Source: an uncultured Myxococcales bacterium
GTDB taxonomy: Bacteria > Myxococcota_A > UBA9042
Assembly (NCBI GenBank): GCA_903896545.1
Contig: CAITYF010000161.1
Location: forward strand, 62,001-126,000
Length of the DNA: 64,000 nucleotides
Direction: 5' to 3'
This document shows positions 61,501 to 64,000 of this stretch, piece after piece; positions within the stretch are counted from its first letter, which is position 1, and every line of letters starts with the position of its first letter. Both the position numbers and the translations under genes were made by a program. The notes below the pieces were generated by a model. That model was not told the DNA's origin and did no database searches. It saw nothing but the letters and a program-made list of their open reading frames with translations.

Positions 61501-63998
61501 CCGCTGGCGCACGCGTCGTTGCTCGTGCAGTCGTTCGCGTCGGTGCAGGGCAAGGTATTGTTCGTGAACGTGCACCCGCTGGCCGGGTTGCAAACGTCGT
61601 TTGTGCAAGGATTGCCGTCATTGCAGGTCACGACCGCGCCCGCGTTGCACGCGCCGTTGCTGCAGATGTCGCCCTGCGTACAGGCGCTGCCGTCGCTGCA
61701 AGGTACCGTGTTGTTTGTGTGCGTGCAGCCGTTTGTCGCGTCGCAAACTTCGGTCGTGCACGGGTTGTTGTCGTCGCAGCTTGCGACCGTGCCGCCCTTG
61801 CAGATGCCGCCCGCGCACGCGTCGTTCACCGTGCAGGAGCTGCCGTCGTCGCAGGTGTTGGTGTTCGGCGTGAAGGTGCAGCCCGTCGCCGGGTTGCAGG
61901 AGTCCGTCGTGCATGGATTGCCGTCTGAGCACGGGAGGCTACCGCCGGCCGTGCACGCGCCGTTGATGCAGATGTCGCTCAACGTGCACACGCTGCCGTC
62001 GGAGCACGCCGCGCTGGTGTTCGCGTGGACGCAGCCGTTGATCGGGTCGCAGGTGTCAGCGGTGCAAGGGTTGTTGTCTTCGCAGGTTGCCGCCGAGCCG
62101 GGCACGCAAGCGCCACCGGCACAGACGTCACCCTGGGTGCAGCCATTGTTGTCTGAGCAGCCGTCGCTGTTGAACACAAACGTGCAGCCCAGTGCCGGAT
62201 CGCACGTGTCGGTCGTGCAGGGGTTGCCATCGTTGCACGGCAGGCTCGCGCCCGGTACGCACGCGCCAGCGGCGCAGACGTCGCCGACTGTGCAGAGGCT
62301 GTTGTCGCTGCAACCCAGCGTGTTGTTGACCGCCGCGCAACCCGTGGTCGGGCTGCAGGTGTCGGTCGTGCAGAGGTTGCCGTCATCGCAGGTGCTCGCG
62401 GCGCCCGGCTCGCACGCGCCGGCGGTGCAGACATCGCCGACGGTGCATGCGTTGCCATCTGAGCACGGCGCGCTCGTGGGCGTGAACACGCAGCCGCCCG
62501 CGTCGGTGCAGGTGTCGGTCGTGCAAGGGTTGCCGTCGTTGCAGCTCAAGTTGCTGCCAGCGGCGCAAGTGCCGCCCGCGCAGATGTCACCCGCCGTGCA
62601 GGAGTTGCCGTCAGAGCAAGGCAGCGTGTTGTTCGACGTGACGCAGCCCTTGATCGGGTCGCACGCGTCCGTGGTGCACGGGTTGCTGTCGTCGCAGGTG
62701 CTTGACGTGCCGGGCACGCATTGGCCGCTCACGCACGCGTCGCCCACGGTGCAGACGTTGCCGTCGGAACACGTGTCGGTCGTCGTCGCGTTGACGCAGC
62801 CCAAGGTCGGATCGCACGCGTCCGTCGTGCAGGGGTTGCCGTCATTGCAGGTCGGGGAAGCGCCGCCGATGCAAGCGCCGTCTTTGCACGTGTCGTTTAC
62901 GGTGCACGCGTTGCCGTCCGAGCAGCCCGCGGCCGTCGGCTGGAAGACGCAGCCCTTGATCGGATCGCAGTAGTCGACCGTGCACGCGTTGTCGTCCGCG
63001 CAGGTCGTCGGATCACCGGGCATGCAGACGCCGGCCGTGCACTTGTCGCCCACGGTGCAGGCATTTGCGTCGCTGCAAGTCGCGGCGCCGTTGCCGGACA
63101 CGCATCCGAGGGTCGGATCGCACACCAAATCCGTGCACACGCCGGCGTTGGCGCAGTCTTTCACAACACCCGGCTGGCAAGAGCCCTTGGAGCACGCGTC
63201 GTTGGTTGTGCAGGCGTTGCCGTCATCGCAAGGCGCGGCATTGTTGGACGCTTGGCAGCCGGTCTGCGGCAGGCAGAAGTCCGTGGTGCAGGGGTTGCCG
63301 TCGTCGCACGCCGTGTCGCTGATCACGCCGGGGAGGCAGGTGCCGCCGGAGCACGCGTCGCCGACTGTGCAGGCGTTGCTGTCCGTGCAAGTCGCGGTGT
63401 TTGCCAAGTGCACGCAGCCCGTCTGCGCGTTGCAGGAGTCGTCGGTGCACGGGTCGCCGTCGTTGCAGGTTCCCTCGTCGGTGTTGCCATCGCAGTTGTC
63501 GTCAATGCCGTTGCAGACTTCCGGAACGACCTGACCAGGCTGGCAATTCGCGGTGCAGACTTTGCCGGTGCCGTTGGGGGACGCCGCGCAAATGCCGCTG
63601 ATGCAGTCGCCCAGCACGTTGCACGGGCAGCCCAACTGGCCGCCGCAGCTCGTGTCGGGGCTCACGTCCGTGTCCTGCGTGGTCGCGTCGGCGATGTCCG
63701 CCGTGTCCGCGACGTCGGCCGTGTCGGGGAACTGCAGGTCGAGATCGATGCCGTCCGGCTGCGTGTCGCCCGTGATCGTGTCGGTCTGAATCAGGTCGTT
63801 CGTAATCACGCCGTCGAGCGTCGTGTCGCCCACGACCACGCCGTCTTGATCGACAATCGCGTCTGGCAAGAGGCCTGTGCCCTCGATCGCAAGATCGTCT
63901 TCGCAGCCGCCAATCGCGACGCTAAAGGCCACTGTGGTCAGCATTCCGAGCAAACGGATCATCCGCGTCTGACTCGGGAGACAACCAAGCAATTTCAT
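58578..63998 (-). CDS. 1806-aa Cys-rich lipoprotein with fibrinogen-like C-terminal domain
   Basis: A predicted lipoprotein (signal ends VAIGGC, Cys32) with an Asp/Thr-rich tether to about 125, a Cys-rich spot (CGGQLGCPCNVLGDC), a MopE-like motif (CNGIDDNCDGNTDE near 161), and then about 28 CTDC repeats paired into units of about 49 aa (CSDGNACTxGDxCAxGxC + CNDGNPCTTDSCDPATGC). The last 205 residues are different: CKQIHTAYPAGATGTYWIDP, then QVFCEMTNWGGGWEKI, as at the start of fibrinogen-related and intelectin-like lectin domains. ATG 63998 is 2 bp from the window edge and its ribosome-binding site is not visible; ATG 63962 is an alternative. Start is uncertain, stop is TAG 58578-58580. Confidence 0.78.
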   Translation of the reverse strand: MKLLGCLPSQTRMIRLLGMLTTVAFSVAIGGCEDDLAIEGTGLLPDAIVDQDGVVVGDTTLDGVITNDLIQTDTITGDTQPDGIDLDLQFPDTADVADTADIADATTQDTDVSPDTSCGGQLGCPCNVLGDCISGICAASPNGTGKVCTANCQPGQVVPEVCNGIDDNCDGNTDEGTCNDGDPCTDDSCNAQTGCVHLANTATCTDSNACTVGDACSGGTCLPGVISDTACDDGNPCTTDFCLPQTGCQASNNAAPCDDGNACTTNDACSKGSCQPGVVKDCANAGVCTDLVCDPTLGCVSGNGAATCSDANACTVGDKCTAGVCMPGDPTTCADDNACTVDYCDPIKGCVFQPTAAGCSDGNACTVNDTCKDGACIGGASPTCNDGNPCTTDACDPTLGCVNATTTDTCSDGNVCTVGDACVSGQCVPGTSSTCDDSNPCTTDACDPIKGCVTSNNTLPCSDGNSCTAGDICAGGTCAAGSNLSCNDGNPCTTDTCTDAGGCVFTPTSAPCSDGNACTVGDVCTAGACEPGAASTCDDGNLCTTDTCSPTTGCAAVNNTLGCSDNSLCTVGDVCAAGACVPGASLPCNDGNPCTTDTCDPALGCTFVFNSDGCSDNNGCTQGDVCAGGACVPGSAATCEDNNPCTADTCDPINGCVHANTSAACSDGSVCTLSDICINGACTAGGSLPCSDGNPCTTDSCNPATGCTFTPNTNTCDDGSSCTVNDACAGGICKGGTVASCDDNNPCTTEVCDATNGCTHTNNTVPCSDGSACTQGDICSNGACNAGAVVTCNDGNPCTNDVCNPASGCTFTNNTLPCTDANDCTSNDACASGVCVPGPALACDDSNLCTTDACNAAGGCSHVNNTVPCNDNNACTSGDVCATGACQPGSLLSCNDGNLCTDDACDPTKGCVNTNNSAPCSDNNACTNGDACAGGGCASGASINCDDGNPCTTDSCGAGGGCVHANNNNSCSDGNACTNGDACAAGACAGGAAVTCNDGNPCTADTCNSATGCVFANTNAVCSDGNVCTNGDACANGACVPGVSTVCNDNNACTNDACNAATGCVFTANSLPCSDGNACTTGDVCANSACSSGASASCNDGNPCTTDSCDQATGCVFTAHTGACSDNNACTLNDTCASGACVPGAQQNCDDGQLCTNDSCNAASGCVHANNTLPCSDGNDCTTPDLCAGGACVSGAGQQCNDNNPCTTDNCNNVGGCAFTPNSNVCSDGNACTIGDICAASSCAPGGSTPNCNDNNPCTSDSCDVSAGCVHTNLTVTCDDNNACTNGDVCAGGSCQSGTVIACNDSNGCTSDSCSALTGCVYANNTAACSDGSVCTIGDVCSGGVCAPGVNQNCDDGNPCTTDSCNAATGCQTLNNNNTCSDGSVCTVGDACAAGSCVPGAGIDCDDGNACTNDTCNASSGCVNSANSAACSDGSVCTIGDACANKACQSGTTQTCNDGNACTTDSCDPATGCVFANNNNGCSDGSACTSNDTCTLGACVGTTVVCSDGNLCTDDYCDLALGCKTTNNALSCDDGSLCTSPDKCAAGVCGGTTVNCDDGNPCTADTCDPATGCANAPLNATPCGDIGVCMTGTCSPGSDINPGTSCKQIHTAYPAGATGTYWIDPNGSSHADKYQVFCEMTNWGGGWEKIDNQWAYNLLTVTNPNPAQGLCLLTAALWQTWDQWNGAPGNQHLCIGANASANWPSYTELRYEALVLTGYCGGTANFDLGTNCYSTNGTDDFCAGPAAQLKPPNTANVTLTNGVNSAAFTRAFTLTGTVSDFQIRSRAFSNFQAEGVQWKSGAVYFR
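59225..63480 (-). repeat. Cys-rich coding repeat array with period of about 147 bp
   Basis: About 28 two-part units, each about 49 aa with eight Cys, make up 4.2 kb of the gene. Third positions and linkers vary, so copies are similar rather than identical. Confidence 0.75.
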
Positions 63999-64000
63999 GC

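Noticed and set aside
60682-62973. 763-codon plus-strand frame with a repeating HGLPSLQ pattern
   Set aside because: Reverse complement of the Cys-rich array in another frame; the regular pattern comes from the coding repeats.
59225-63480. CRISPR-like regular repeats
   Set aside because: Repeats are about 147 bp, vary in sequence, remain in frame and encode protein; no cas genes.

Overview
The window is about 64 kb of high-GC bacterial chromosome from a Gram-negative organism with an outer membrane (Omp85/TamB pair, many lipoproteins, a SLT-type lytic transglycosylase). Giant secreted Cys-rich lipoproteins with Dictyostelium-type CTDC repeats, MopE-like motifs and Myxococcus-type Cys-rich repeats, together with PEGA proteins and an alternative complex III operon, point to a myxobacterium-like (Myxococcota / former Deltaproteobacteria) lineage. 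That placement is inference from gene content. I see no rRNA, tRNA, CRISPR array, insertion sequence or phage gene.

Layout. 1-3.6 kb: the end of an unknown gene, an ABC exporter and hisS. 3.9-11 kb: a GST-family protein, a TPR lipoprotein, a formimidoylglutamase-like ureohydrolase, a zinc-ribbon membrane protein and a TPR/SLT lytic transglycosylase. 11.3-19.5 kb (minus strand): tamB-like then an unusually long tamA-like gene, overlapping by 4 bp. 19.8-29.3 kb: two Cys-rich lipoproteins (616 and 2455 aa). 29.6-31.9 kb: a PEGA protein and a convergent small lipoprotein. 32.0-34.6 kb: a YbjN/CesT-like protein, PspA and a YkgJ-type Cys-cluster protein. 34.7-39.9 kb: a lamin-tail-domain lipoprotein and a degenerate GGDEF protein. 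40.3-48.2 kb: a complete actABCDEF operon for alternative complex III. 48.3-58.0 kb: a tight four-gene operon (PEGA/beta-rich protein, orphan PAAR protein, secreted transglutaminase-like protein, degenerate paralogue). 58.1-58.4 kb: a small winged-helix-like protein behind a palindrome that overlaps its likely promoter. 58.6-64.0 kb (minus strand): an 1806-aa Cys-rich lipoprotein with a fibrinogen-like C-terminus.

How the genes relate. ActA-F form a quinol-oxidising respiratory complex; no terminal oxidase lies in the window. Most other genes act in the envelope: outer-membrane assembly (TamA/B-like), peptidoglycan remodelling (SLT), membrane stress (PspA) and surface display by lipoproteins that share a Cys anchor, an Asp-rich tether and disulfide-rich repeats. 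The PEGA-PAAR-transglutaminase operon is the best candidate here for an undescribed envelope or secretion system.

Regulation. Reading by eye gives a recurring promoter pattern, roughly TTGMCN - 17 bp - YANNNT, often ending in CT. In three cases the -10 box lies only 6-7 nt before an ATG that lacks a Shine-Dalgarno, which suggests leaderless transcripts. Hairpins that could hide ribosome-binding sites occur before tamB and the GST gene. All regulatory calls are by inspection and untested.
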